Below are positions 7,865-15,184 of a stretch of DNA of 36,433 nt, one piece after another; the first letter of the stretch is position 1; every line of letters starts with the position of its first letter. Source of the DNA: an uncultured Oscillibacter sp. (GTDB lineage Bacteria; Bacillota_A; Clostridia; Oscillospirales; Oscillospiraceae); NCBI GenBank assembly GCA_948902155.1, contig CAQVQZ010000003.1, forward strand, positions 1 to 36,433. Direction: 5' to 3'. The notes beneath the pieces were generated by a model. The model ran no database searches. It was given only the letters and a program-made list of their open reading frames with translations, and was not told the DNA's origin. Made by a program: the position numbers and the translations under genes.

Positions 7865-8668
7865 TCAATCCGGCTCGTCGAAAGAACATCTGATGAGCCT
7901 GTCTAATTCGGCCTTCACTCGATTATATGACTCCGCAGGGATAGGAAGCGATTCTCCGGTGACCAGCGTCACCTTATATCGCTGGACAGAAGATACATAC
8001 CGGGGATTTACGGTGTAGCAGCGGTGGATGGAACAAAACCCTGGAGGCAGCAGTGCGTTGATTTGGCTGATTGGCAGATCACTCCGGATGACATTGTCCA
8101 CGCTGAACACCTCCGCCCTCCGGTTTTTACTCTGAATATAGAGAATCACATTGGGATGGATGTAAAAGAACCTGCCGCCGCTGGGGATGGCCAGGCGTCC
8201 CGTCTCTGGCAAGTCCAGCAGCAGGTTCCGGTATAGATGATAAGCCGGGACCCAGGTCAGCGGACTGTCCCGGTCCGGCTTAAAGGAGCGCAGAAGCCCG
8301 TGGCTGGCATGGGTTAATAGAATCTTCGTTTCCCCGCCGATGAGTTGGTAGAGAATGGTATAAGTGGCGGTCATCTGCGCGGAAACGGCCTTTTGTTTTC
8401 CCGCTTCAATATGCGCCGCTACGGCGGAACACCGTGCGTTGACCGGGAACACGTCATACTCTTCCCGAAAGATTTGAAGATCTCGCATTCGGTTTTCTCC
8501 CTTGAAGTATTCTCGGATAGCATCCCCTCCGGAGATCGTGCGCTGCCCCGGTCCAACCCATACGCTTCTAGCACATAGATACGAAAACCATGGCTCCACA
8601 TCTCCTTGAAAAAATCCCCGGATAATCTTCCGCGTCACTTCCAGGGTGTCTTCCAGCTTCGCCCGCAT
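7865..8668 (-). CDS. NTF2/SnoaL-like sensor fused to LytTR DNA-binding domain
   Basis: 267 aa from ATG 8668, behind GGGGAGGGG. Residues about 1-130 look like an NTF2/SnoaL-like alpha+beta cone: opening helix (TLEVTRKIIRGFF), then VWVGPGQRTISGGDAIREYF and strands such as VAAHIEAG, AQMTATYTILYQ. Residues about 160-260 are a LytTR domain: FFYIHPNVILYIQSKNRRAEV, ISQINALLPPGFCSIHRCYTVNPRYV, SLPIPAESYNRVKAEL. There is no receiver domain, so it is a one-component regulator that probably binds a small ligand in the NTF2 pocket. It is divergent from the Tat-reductase-Rnf operon, whose strong promoter starts 123 bp away, which makes it the best candidate regulator of that operon. Ligand unknown; it may be the reductase substrate. 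Confidence 0.85.
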   Translation of the reverse strand: MRAKLEDTLEVTRKIIRGFFQGDVEPWFSYLCARSVWVGPGQRTISGGDAIREYFKGENRMRDLQIFREEYDVFPVNARCSAVAAHIEAGKQKAVSAQMTATYTILYQLIGGETKILLTHASHGLLRSFKPDRDSPLTWVPAYHLYRNLLLDLPETGRLAIPSGGRFFYIHPNVILYIQSKNRRAEVFSVDNVIRSDLPISQINALLPPGFCSIHRCYTVNPRYVSSVQRYKVTLVTGESLPIPAESYNRVKAELDRLIRCSFDEPD

Positions 8669-8687
8669 GTCATCCCCTCCCCTTTGC

Positions 8688-8714
8688 CTATAGAGTCATC
8701 GGTGCTGACTATAG
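8688..8714. promoter_or_regulatory. Dyad in the divergent control region
   Basis: CTATAG-AGTCA-TCGGTGC-TGA-CTATAG: the arms AGTCA/TGACT and two copies of the self-complementary CTATAG make a near-symmetrical site, 20 bp before the LytTR start codon. It overlaps the region where a minus-strand -10 (TATAGT) could lie, so it may be an operator for the LytTR gene. No binding protein is known. Confidence 0.35.
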
Positions 8715-8750
8715 AATACCTGCCGCCTTTGAAAAACGCAAGAAATATTT

Positions 8751-8780
8751 CTCGTTTCGGTATTATTTTTTCCGTTTTCA
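8751..8780 (+). promoter_or_regulatory. Candidate LytTR direct repeats before the Tat-Rnf promoter
   Basis: Two similar 9-mers, CTCGTTTCG and TCCGTTTTC, start 20 bp apart, the second ending 11 bp before the -35 element. LytTR proteins typically bind pairs of 9-bp direct repeats carrying a GTT core at about two helical turns, upstream of -35. The match is loose and the assignment is inference. Confidence 0.35.
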
Positions 8781-8790
8781 GTGATAGCCC

Positions 8791-8818
8791 TTGACAGCAA
8801 ACCCGGAATTGATAAAAT
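8791..8818 (+). promoter_or_regulatory. Promoter of the Tat-reductase-Rnf operon
   Basis: Consensus -35 TTGACA (8791-8796), 16-bp spacer, -10 TAAAAT (8813-8818, five of six). The 5' leader to the first start codon is about 80 nt. No other convincing promoter was noticed before the 12-gene run ends at 18659. Confidence 0.7.
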
Positions 8819-8906
8819 ATGAACAATACTGCGGGAACGCCAGCAATTGTTTCAAAATCCCCTCATATTTCCAACAAAATCGATTGCTCAGAAAGGTGGT
8901 GAGATC

Positions 8907-9269
8907 ATGCGGATCGGAATGACAGAGCTCCTCCTCGTCTTCGTCGTGGCGCTGTTTGCCCTGGGGCCGGAACGGCTGCCCGCCTATGCCAAGAAGCTGG
9001 GAGAGGCCGTGTCGCAGTTTAAAAAATACTCCGACGAGGCCACGCAGGAAATCAAGAGAAGCGTGGTAAAGCCCCTGGAGGAAGCCCAGGCTCCCCTGCG
9101 GGAGGCGGCAAAACCGCTGGAGGACCTGGACAAGGCGGTTCAGGGAAACGTGAAGGATATCAAAGAATCCTTCGCCGGAATCGGCAAGCAAAAGCCGCCC
9201 GCCGGTGGGGAGAAGCCGGAAGAAGAGGAGAGCCGCGAGGCTGCCGCGGCGGAGGACGCTGCGTCATAA
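8907..9269 (+). CDS. tatA: Sec-independent translocase subunit TatA/TatB, long acidic tail
   Basis: 120 aa from ATG 8907, preceded by AAAGGTGGTGAG; an in-frame ATG 60 nt upstream would cover the leader and is rejected. One N-terminal membrane helix (MTELLLVFVVALFALGPERL, residues 5-24) with the conserved FxLGPxxLP hinge, then an amphipathic helix (AYAKKLGEAVSQFKKY). A long helical and acidic tail of about 80 residues follows, ending EEEESREAAAAED. TatA oligomers form the pore-like element that moves folded proteins across the membrane. The tail is longer than in simple TatA and nearer to TatB, so a receptor-like TatB role beside the short TatA at 9307 is possible. First gene of the operon that carries a twin-arginine reductase. 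Confidence 0.9.
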   Translation: MRIGMTELLLVFVVALFALGPERLPAYAKKLGEAVSQFKKYSDEATQEIKRSVVKPLEEAQAPLREAAKPLEDLDKAVQGNVKDIKESFAGIGKQKPPAGGEKPEEEESREAAAAEDAAS

Positions 9270-9306
9270 ATCAAACTTGCCGCCAGGCATAAGGAGGACG
9301 TTAATC

Positions 9307-9477
9307 ATGAGAATTGGTACGACAGAGCTGATTTTGATTCTGGCCGTGGTGGTCATCATTTTTGGGCCCACGCAGATTCCCAAGCTGACAAAAATGTTCG
9401 GAAAAAGCGTGAAGAGCTTCCGGGAGGGCGTAGGCGAGGAGGGCAAGAAGGACGATGCCGGGCAGTCCGAGTCCTAA
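9307..9477 (+). CDS. tatA: Minimal twin-arginine translocase protein TatA
   Basis: 56 aa from ATG 9307 after AAGGAGGACG. It has the same N-terminal plan as the upstream copy: MRIGTTELILILAVVVIIFG, then PTQIPKLTKMFGKSVKSF. The tail is short and charged. Length and layout fit a standard TatA pore subunit. The stop codon lies inside the start of tatC (23-nt overlap), which implies coupled translation. Two TatA-type proteins plus one TatC make a full exporter, encoded directly before a single Tat substrate. Confidence 0.92.
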   Translation: MRIGTTELILILAVVVIIFGPTQIPKLTKMFGKSVKSFREGVGEEGKKDDAGQSES

Positions 9478-10267
9478 GACCGGGGGCGCGGACCTGGAGA
9501 TGCCCCTTTCGGAGCATCTCCGGGAGCTTCGGAACCGCCTGTTCGTGTGCCTGGGCGTGCTGCTGGCCGCCACACTGGCGGGGCTGCACTTTGCCCCGCG
9601 AATCGTGGAACTGCTGCTGGCCATCGGGCGGGGCTACCGCTACCGCTTTGTCTACATCGCTCCCCAGGAGCTGCTGATGCAGTACGTGACCACGGCGCTG
9701 GTCTGCGGCCTCTGCGCCTCGGTCCCCGTTTTGTGCTATCAGACCTGGGCCTTTGTCCGGCCGGGGCTGAAGCGGCGGGAAAAGGCGCTGTTTTTGTTCG
9801 CCATGATTTTCGGGCTGGCGTGCTTCTGCGGAGGCGTGTATTTCGCCTTCCGGATCATGCTGCCCTTCATGCTTTACTTTTTAAGCTCCCTCAGCGGCAA
9901 CAGCAGCGCCTCCGCGTCCGTTTCCGTTCAGAATTATATATCTTTCCTGACCACTGTGTTTCTGGTATTCGGCGTCGTGTTCGAGCTGCCTGTGGTATCG
10001 GTGCTGCTGAACCGGGCGGGTCTCTTAAAAGTCCGCTGGATGCGGAAGGGACGGCGGGTCATGGTTGTGGCGATTTTCTTCCTCGCCGCTTTGATTACGC
10101 CGCCGGATGTGGTATCCCAAATCATGGTGGCCGTGCCCATGCTGGCGCTGTATGAGCTGAGCATTTTGCTGTGCGCCGCCGGTCAAACGCTTCAGGAGCG
10201 GGCCGAGCGGAAAAAAGAGAAGACACATCAATCAAAAAAGGAGAGACAAGCAAATGGCCAAGAATGA
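9455..10267 (+). CDS. tatC: Twin-arginine translocase receptor TatC
   Basis: 270 aa. The conserved N-terminal cytosolic motif is MPLSEHLRELRNRL (about 16-29), followed by six predicted membrane helices, FVRPGLKRREKAL after helix 2, and FELPVVSVLLNRAGLL in the region before helix 5. The C-terminal tail is lysine-rich. TatC recognises the twin-arginine signal and nucleates translocation. ATG 9455 overlaps tatA; an internal ATG at 9500 gives MPLSEHL but has no ribosome site. The 3' end overlaps the reductase start by 14 nt, so exporter and cargo are translationally linked, an unusual degree of coupling for Tat genes. Confidence 0.94.
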   Translation: MPGSPSPKTGGADLEMPLSEHLRELRNRLFVCLGVLLAATLAGLHFAPRIVELLLAIGRGYRYRFVYIAPQELLMQYVTTALVCGLCASVPVLCYQTWAFVRPGLKRREKALFLFAMIFGLACFCGGVYFAFRIMLPFMLYFLSSLSGNSSASASVSVQNYISFLTTVFLVFGVVFELPVVSVLLNRAGLLKVRWMRKGRRVMVVAIFFLAALITPPDVVSQIMVAVPMLALYELSILLCAAGQTLQERAERKKEKTHQSKKERQANGQE

Positions 10268-12284
10268 GATTTCCAGAAGGACCTTTATCAAGGGCCTGGC
10301 GGCGGGCGCCGCCAGCGTCGCCACCCTGGGCGTATTGCAGGGCGTGGAATACTCCATCAACAACAGGCCCGCCGCGTCCGGCTCCGCCGGAACGCCCACT
10401 CCTGCGGTGAGCAATATGACCTATACCCCCGGCACTTACTCCGCTTCCGCCCGAGGCATCAACAGCGACGTCACCGTTACCATGACCTTTGATGAGCACA
10501 GCATTACGGATATGGAAATCGACGTCTCCGGGGAAACCCCGGACATCGGCGGCAAAATCGGCGGCGAAATGCGGGACAAAATTCTCGCCGCCCAGACCTG
10601 TAATGTAGACGGGGTCTCCGGCGCCACGGTCACGGCGGACGCCATCAAAACTGCCGCCGCGGACTGCATTTCTCAGGCCAGCGGCCAGGCCGTCACCCTG
10701 GACGGCGGCGATTCCGCCGGAAGCGCCGACTGGCTGGGAGAAGCCCCCGAAATTGCCGAGAGCGACATTACCGAAACCATCGACACCGAGGTCCTGGTGG
10801 TAGGCTGCGGCACCGGCGGCTGGATGGCGGCCATGACCGCCGCCGAGGAGGGCGCCAAGGTCCTGGTCCTGGAGAAGCGGGAGAAGGCCACGACGATCCG
10901 GGAAGATATCGGCGCCATCAACTCCAAAATCCAGCTGGCGGAAATCCAGCAGAGGCCCGAGCTGGCCATCGACAAGATGGAGGCGCTCCAGGATATCGTC
11001 CGCTACGGCAGCGGCTACGTGGATTCCGATCTGGTGAAGGTCTGGATCGAGAACTCCGGTGAGCTGGTGGACTGGCTGACGGATATTCTGGAACGCACCG
11101 GCCACTTTTATATGTCCCTGGAAGGCGGCGTGGGCAATCTCAGTGACCCCGGACGGGACAAAGCCTACGCCACCGGGCACAGCCCCCATAAGAAGGACGG
11201 CGCGCCGGAGGATGTTACGCTGGATTCCACCTTCCAGGCGCACTGCGACGAGCTGGGCGTGGAGTGGAAGCTGTCCACCGCCCTGGTGAAGCTGGAGCAG
11301 GACGATTCCGGCAAGGTCACGGGCGTGATCGCTCAGGATGGGAACGACCAGCACTATATCCGGGTCAACGCCTCCAAGGGCGTCATCATGTGTGCCGGAG
11401 GCTATGCCTGCAACACGGACATGATGATGGCCCTCCAGCCCCAGACCCTGGAAATGAAGATCAACTATGCCCTGGGCTCCACCTGCGACGGCTCCGGCAT
11501 CAAGGCCATGCTCTGGGCCGGCGGCTGGCTGGACCCCACCCACGCCTCTATGATGTTCAACCGCTGCTGCTGCCTGCCCACGGAAACCGCCGGATACAAG
11601 ACCAACGGCAAATGGTTCTGGTTCGGCGAGCAGCCCTTCCTGAAGGTGAATCTCAACGGCAAGCGCTTTTGCAACGAGTCCGGCCCCTATGAGTTCATGC
11701 TCCACTCCATGGAGATGCAGCCCTTCCATACATACTGCGACATCTTCGACGCCAACAACGAGAAATACTGCGAGCAGTTCGACGAGGTGGGCTGCTGCCG
11801 CCTGTTCCCCTTCCCCAACGGCGCGGCCAGCAACATGCCCTACAGCTTTGTCTGGAGCCGGAATGAGCAGCTGATCGAGGAGGGCTATCTCCAGAAGGCC
11901 GACACCCTGGAGGAGCTGGCGGAGAAGCTGAATATCCCCGCCGATGCTTTTGTGGAAACCGTCAAGCGCTACAATGAACTGTGCGCCAAGGGCGTGGACG
12001 AGGACTACGGAAAGGAAAAGCACCGCCTCACCCCGGTGGATACCGCCCCCTTCTACGGCATCCGTACCGGCGCGTGGCACCTGACCACCCTGAACGGCTG
12101 CCGCATCAATACGGATATGCAGGTGCTGAACACAGAGGGTAAACCCATCGAAGGACTGTACGCCACCGGAGACTGCACCGGCGGCTTCTTCGCCACCACC
12201 TATCCAAACCTCTTCACGGGCCTTGCCTGCGGACGGACCATGACCTTTGGTCGCAGGGCCGCGAAAATCGTCGCCGGGAAGTGA
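10254..12284 (+). CDS. Tat-exported flavoprotein reductase (FMN-binding plus FAD-binding domains), acceptor unknown
   Basis: 676 aa. Twin-arginine signal SRRTFIKG at residues 7-14, followed by a short hydrophobic stretch. Residues about 55-140 form an FMN-binding domain with the flavinylation motif DGVSGATVT (119-127; Thr125 is the expected FMN attachment). From about 178 a fumarate-reductase-type FAD domain: VLVVGCGTGGWMAAMTAAEEG, later CAGGYACNTDMM, GKRFCNESGPYEF (about 470-482) and WHLTTLNGCRINTD (about 608-621), ending GLYATGDCTGGFF. Electrons would pass from a membrane donor to FMN, then FAD, then an organic acceptor on the outer face. Two substrate-clamping features of true fumarate reductases are missing: the arginine of the TTRD block is replaced by a G-P-Y segment (Tyr479), and the C-terminal NRLGGN block reads YPNLFTG. 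Urocanate, cinnamate-like or other enoates are possible; fumarate is unlikely. Directly followed by rnfC. Confidence 0.9.
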   Translation: MAKNEISRRTFIKGLAAGAASVATLGVLQGVEYSINNRPAASGSAGTPTPAVSNMTYTPGTYSASARGINSDVTVTMTFDEHSITDMEIDVSGETPDIGGKIGGEMRDKILAAQTCNVDGVSGATVTADAIKTAAADCISQASGQAVTLDGGDSAGSADWLGEAPEIAESDITETIDTEVLVVGCGTGGWMAAMTAAEEGAKVLVLEKREKATTIREDIGAINSKIQLAEIQQRPELAIDKMEALQDIVRYGSGYVDSDLVKVWIENSGELVDWLTDILERTGHFYMSLEGGVGNLSDPGRDKAYATGHSPHKKDGAPEDVTLDSTFQAHCDELGVEWKLSTALVKLEQDDSGKVTGVIAQDGNDQHYIRVNASKGVIMCAGGYACNTDMMMALQPQTLEMKINYALGSTCDGSGIKAMLWAGGWLDPTHASMMFNRCCCLPTETAGYKTNGKWFWFGEQPFLKVNLNGKRFCNESGPYEFMLHSMEMQPFHTYCDIFDANNEKYCEQFDEVGCCRLFPFPNGAASNMPYSFVWSRNEQLIEEGYLQKADTLEELAEKLNIPADAFVETVKRYNELCAKGVDEDYGKEKHRLTPVDTAPFYGIRTGAWHLTTLNGCRINTDMQVLNTEGKPIEGLYATGDCTGGFFATTYPNLFTGLACGRTMTFGRRAAKIVAGK

Positions 12285-12297
12285 CGGAGGGCGGCCT

Positions 12298-13644
12298 ATG
12301 TTTAAGAAAACATTTACCGGCGGGGTGCATCCGCCGGATGGGAAAGCGCTTGCAAGAGATCTTCCCTTCCGGGCCTGCCCGCCTGGGGAGGAGCTGATCT
12401 TCCCCCTGAACCAGCACATCGGAAAGCCCGCGAGGCCCGTGGTCCAAAAGGGGGACCACGTCCTGGCCGGGCAGCTCATTGCGGAGGCGGAGGGTTTCGT
12501 CTCCGCCAATATCGCCAGCTCCGTCTCCGGCACAGTGAAGGCCGTGGAGAACCGGCGGAACGTCTTCGGCGTACCCGCCCTGTCCATCGTAATTGAAAAC
12601 GACGGGCAGGATACCCCCGCCCCCGGCGTGGGAGCAAGGGTGGACCCTGCGGAGCTGACCAAGGAGGAAATCCTGGCGGCAATTCAAAAGGCCGGAGTCG
12701 TGGGCATGGGCGGCGCGGGCTTCCCCACCCACGTGAAGCTGGCTCCCAAAAACCCGGAGGCCATCGAATTCGTCCTGGTGAACGGCGCAGAGTGCGAGCC
12801 CTACATCACCTGCGACGATCGGCTCATGCGGAATTTCTCCGAGGAAATTACCGGAGGCCTGGAGCTGATGCTGGCCCTATTCCCCAACGCCCGGGGCGTG
12901 GTGGTCATCGAGGAGAACAAACCCGAGGCCATTGCCGCCATGACCGACGCCTGTGCGGGCAAGGACCGGATGCGGGTCCACGCCGTGCAGACGAAATACC
13001 CCCAGGGCGGCGAGCGGTCCGTCATCAGCGTCGTCACCGGGCGGCATATCAAGCTGGGGATGCTCCCGGCGGACGCGGGGTGCGTAGTGGAAAACGTGAG
13101 CACCGTCCGGGCCATTTACCGGGCCGTGTGCCATTCCGAGCCCTTGACGGAGCGGCCCTTCACCGTCTCCGGCGACGGGGTGGCCTCTCCCTGCAACCTG
13201 CTGGTGAAGACCGGAACTCCCTTTTTGAAGGTACTGGAGGCCGCCGAAGGCTTCCCCGAAGGCGCCTCCCCGGAGAAGCTCATCTGCGGCGGGCCCATGA
13301 TGGGCATTGCGCTGTCGTCCCTGGAAACAGGCGTTTGCAAAAACAACAACGCTCTGACGGTGTTCCTTCGGGACCCCGTGGCCCTGGCGGAGGAGCAGCA
13401 AACGGCGTGCCTCCGGTGCGGGCGGTGCAACCAGGTCTGTCCCCTGGGCCTCACACCGCAGATGATGGCGGCGGCTGTGGAGCGGAAGGACTTTGACCGC
13501 TTTGAGAAAAAGCTCTATGGCATGGAGTGCATCGCGTGCGGCTCCTGCACCTATATCTGCCCTGCGAAACGGCCCCTGATGCAGCTCTTTAAACAGGCCA
13601 AGGCCGAAGTCGCGGCGGCGAAGCGGAAGGGGGCGACGGCATGA
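12298..13644 (+). CDS. rnfC: Rnf complex subunit C (NADH-binding, 4Fe-4S)
   Basis: 448 aa from ATG 12298, 13 bp after the reductase; ACGGAGGG precedes it. N-terminal segment FTGGVHPPDGK is diagnostic of RnfC. A Nqo1/HydB-like NADH and FMN region follows (GVVGMGGAGFPTHVKL about 145-160, NGAECEPYITCDDRL). Near the C terminus lie two 4Fe-4S motifs, CLRCGRCNQVCP and CIACGSCTYICP. In the Rnf complex this cytosolic subunit exchanges electrons with NAD. The gene order C-D-G-E-A-B is standard for clostridial rnf, but here it is placed behind a reductase and a Tat exporter rather than alone. Confidence 0.96.
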   Translation: MFKKTFTGGVHPPDGKALARDLPFRACPPGEELIFPLNQHIGKPARPVVQKGDHVLAGQLIAEAEGFVSANIASSVSGTVKAVENRRNVFGVPALSIVIENDGQDTPAPGVGARVDPAELTKEEILAAIQKAGVVGMGGAGFPTHVKLAPKNPEAIEFVLVNGAECEPYITCDDRLMRNFSEEITGGLELMLALFPNARGVVVIEENKPEAIAAMTDACAGKDRMRVHAVQTKYPQGGERSVISVVTGRHIKLGMLPADAGCVVENVSTVRAIYRAVCHSEPLTERPFTVSGDGVASPCNLLVKTGTPFLKVLEAAEGFPEGASPEKLICGGPMMGIALSSLETGVCKNNNALTVFLRDPVALAEEQQTACLRCGRCNQVCPLGLTPQMMAAAVERKDFDRFEKKLYGMECIACGSCTYICPAKRPLMQLFKQAKAEVAAAKRKGATA

Positions 13645-14544
13645 ATACTTTGACAAAGACCGCGGCGCAGGATTTGAGTGCGGAGAAGAAACCGGCTCTG
13701 CCGTTCCTTTCCTCCAGTCCCCACGTCCGCAGTAAGCTGACCACCGGGCAGGTCATGTACGATGTGATTCTGGCCCTCTGCCCGGCGGCTGTGGTGGGCG
13801 TCTACCATCACGGCTTCCACGCCTTTATGGTCATTGCCGTGTCCATTCTCACGGCGGTCATGACGGAGTTTATCTTTGATTACGTCACCAAGCGGCCCAA
13901 CACGGTCAAGGACGGCAGCGCCGTGGTGACGGGCCTCCTGCTGGCGTTGTGCCTCCCGGCCTCGGTTCCCCTGTACATCCCCTACGCCGGGAGCCTGTTC
14001 GCCATTTTGTTTGTTGATCTCCTTCGGCGGAGCCATGACCAGCTACGCCGTGGACGGCGTGACCAGCTCCACGCCTCTGGCAGACCTTGCAGCCGGGGAG
14101 CTGGTCCACGTTGGCAGTGCCTTCCTGGGCTTTCAGAACGGCGTGATCGGCGGGTCTGTGGCCGCGTTAATGCTGGGCGGCTTCTACCTCTGGATCGTGG
14201 GCGGCATCACCTTCGAGATTCCGGCGGCGGCGCTGGTGAGCTTTTCCCTGTTTATCGCCCTCTTCGGCGGGCAGGGCTTTGACCCGGCGTTTATCGCGGC
14301 CCATCTTGTTGGTGGCGGTATCGTCATGGGGGCGGTCTTCATGGCAACAGACCCGGTGACCAGCCCCGTTACCTCCACGGGCCAGCTGATCTTCGGTGCG
14401 CTGGTAGGAATTCTCTCCGGCGTATTCCGGGTGCTGGGCAGCGCCGCGGACTCCGTCAGCTACGCGATTATTATTTCCAACATGGCGGTGCCCCTGATTG
14501 ACGAGTTCTGCGTCCCCAAGCCCTACGGCCACCGGCCCCAGGCC
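13641..14544 (+). pseudogene. rnfD: rnfD with internal deletion and frameshift
   Basis: Begins with an ATGA overlap with rnfC. The first about 123 codons are good RnfD (SSPHVRSKLTTGQVMYDVIL, then LPASVPLYIPYAGSLFAILF). At about 14008-14014 the homology jumps to another frame, which continues LISFGGAMTSYAVDGVTSSTP and on to the end of RnfD near 14544. The conserved block that should stand between (in the family it includes a NPALAARCF-like stretch) is missing, an estimated 65-75 bp. In frame 0 the protein ends with unrelated residues at 14282. The possible FMN-attachment threonine (SSTP) lies in the second part. Either a real deletion, which would cripple RnfD unless a second rnf locus exists, or an assembly fault. 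RnfD is a membrane subunit carrying covalent FMN. Confidence 0.8.
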
Positions 14545-15168
14545 ATGGAGGACGAAAAGCGCCCCCTCCTGCCCAAGCCCGCCCTGACGCTGTGCGTCAT
14601 CACCCTGATCGCGGGCGTGGCCCTCAGCGGCGTTTACAAGCTGACCAAGGACGCCATTGCCCAGCAGCAGATGGCGGCGAACCTGGCCTCCTACCAGGCG
14701 GTGTGCCCCGGCGCGGAGAGCTTTGCCTATGACGACACGCTCACCGCGGCCATTGAAGCCCTGGGCGGCGAGGTCTACGGAACGGACTTCGGAAAAGTCA
14801 CTATCAACGAGGCCGTAGTGGGAACCGACGCCTCCGGAAATCCGGCGGGCTATGTGGTCAGCGTCACCAGCGGAGACGGCATGGAGGGGAACATCACCCT
14901 CTCTGTCGGCATCCAGGCGGACGGAACCGTCAGCGGCATTGCCTTCACGGAGCTGAACGAAACCCCCGGCCTGGGCTCCCTCTGCGGCGAGGAACCCTTC
15001 ATGAGCCAGTTTGCCGGAGTGAACACGGACCGCTTTGTCCTGAACAAGGCGGGCGGCTCCACTGCGGATAACGAAATCGACAGCGTCTCCGGCGCATCCA
15101 TCAGCTCCGGGGCCGTGGTGAACGCGGTAAACGCGGCGCTGAATTTCTGCGCCGCCAACCTGGGCTGA
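14545..15168 (+). CDS. rnfG: Rnf complex subunit G (FMN-binding), open in frame with rnfD
   Basis: 207 aa if started at ATG 14545. One membrane helix (PALTLCVITLIAGVALSGVY) is followed by an extracytoplasmic FMN-binding domain. The flavinylation motif near the C terminus reads DSVSGASISS (179-188), so serine (Ser185) stands where threonine normally carries the FMN; serine is tolerated in the general motif but is unusual for RnfG. No stop codon separates it from the upstream rnfD frame (open from 14011), and no strong ribosome site precedes the ATG. A fused RnfD-RnfG polypeptide is therefore possible. RnfG relays electrons on the outer face, close to where the exported reductase works. Confidence 0.88.
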   Translation: MEDEKRPLLPKPALTLCVITLIAGVALSGVYKLTKDAIAQQQMAANLASYQAVCPGAESFAYDDTLTAAIEALGGEVYGTDFGKVTINEAVVGTDASGNPAGYVVSVTSGDGMEGNITLSVGIQADGTVSGIAFTELNETPGLGSLCGEEPFMSQFAGVNTDRFVLNKAGGSTADNEIDSVSGASISSGAVVNAVNAALNFCAANLG

Positions 15169-15184
15169 AAGGGGGAGTGGTACC

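Noticed and set aside
10122..12662. 846-residue open frame antisense to the reductase and rnfC
   Set aside because: High-GC codon bias opens this frame; composition is Gly/Ala/His-rich without domains, and the plus strand has clear family motifs and ribosome sites.
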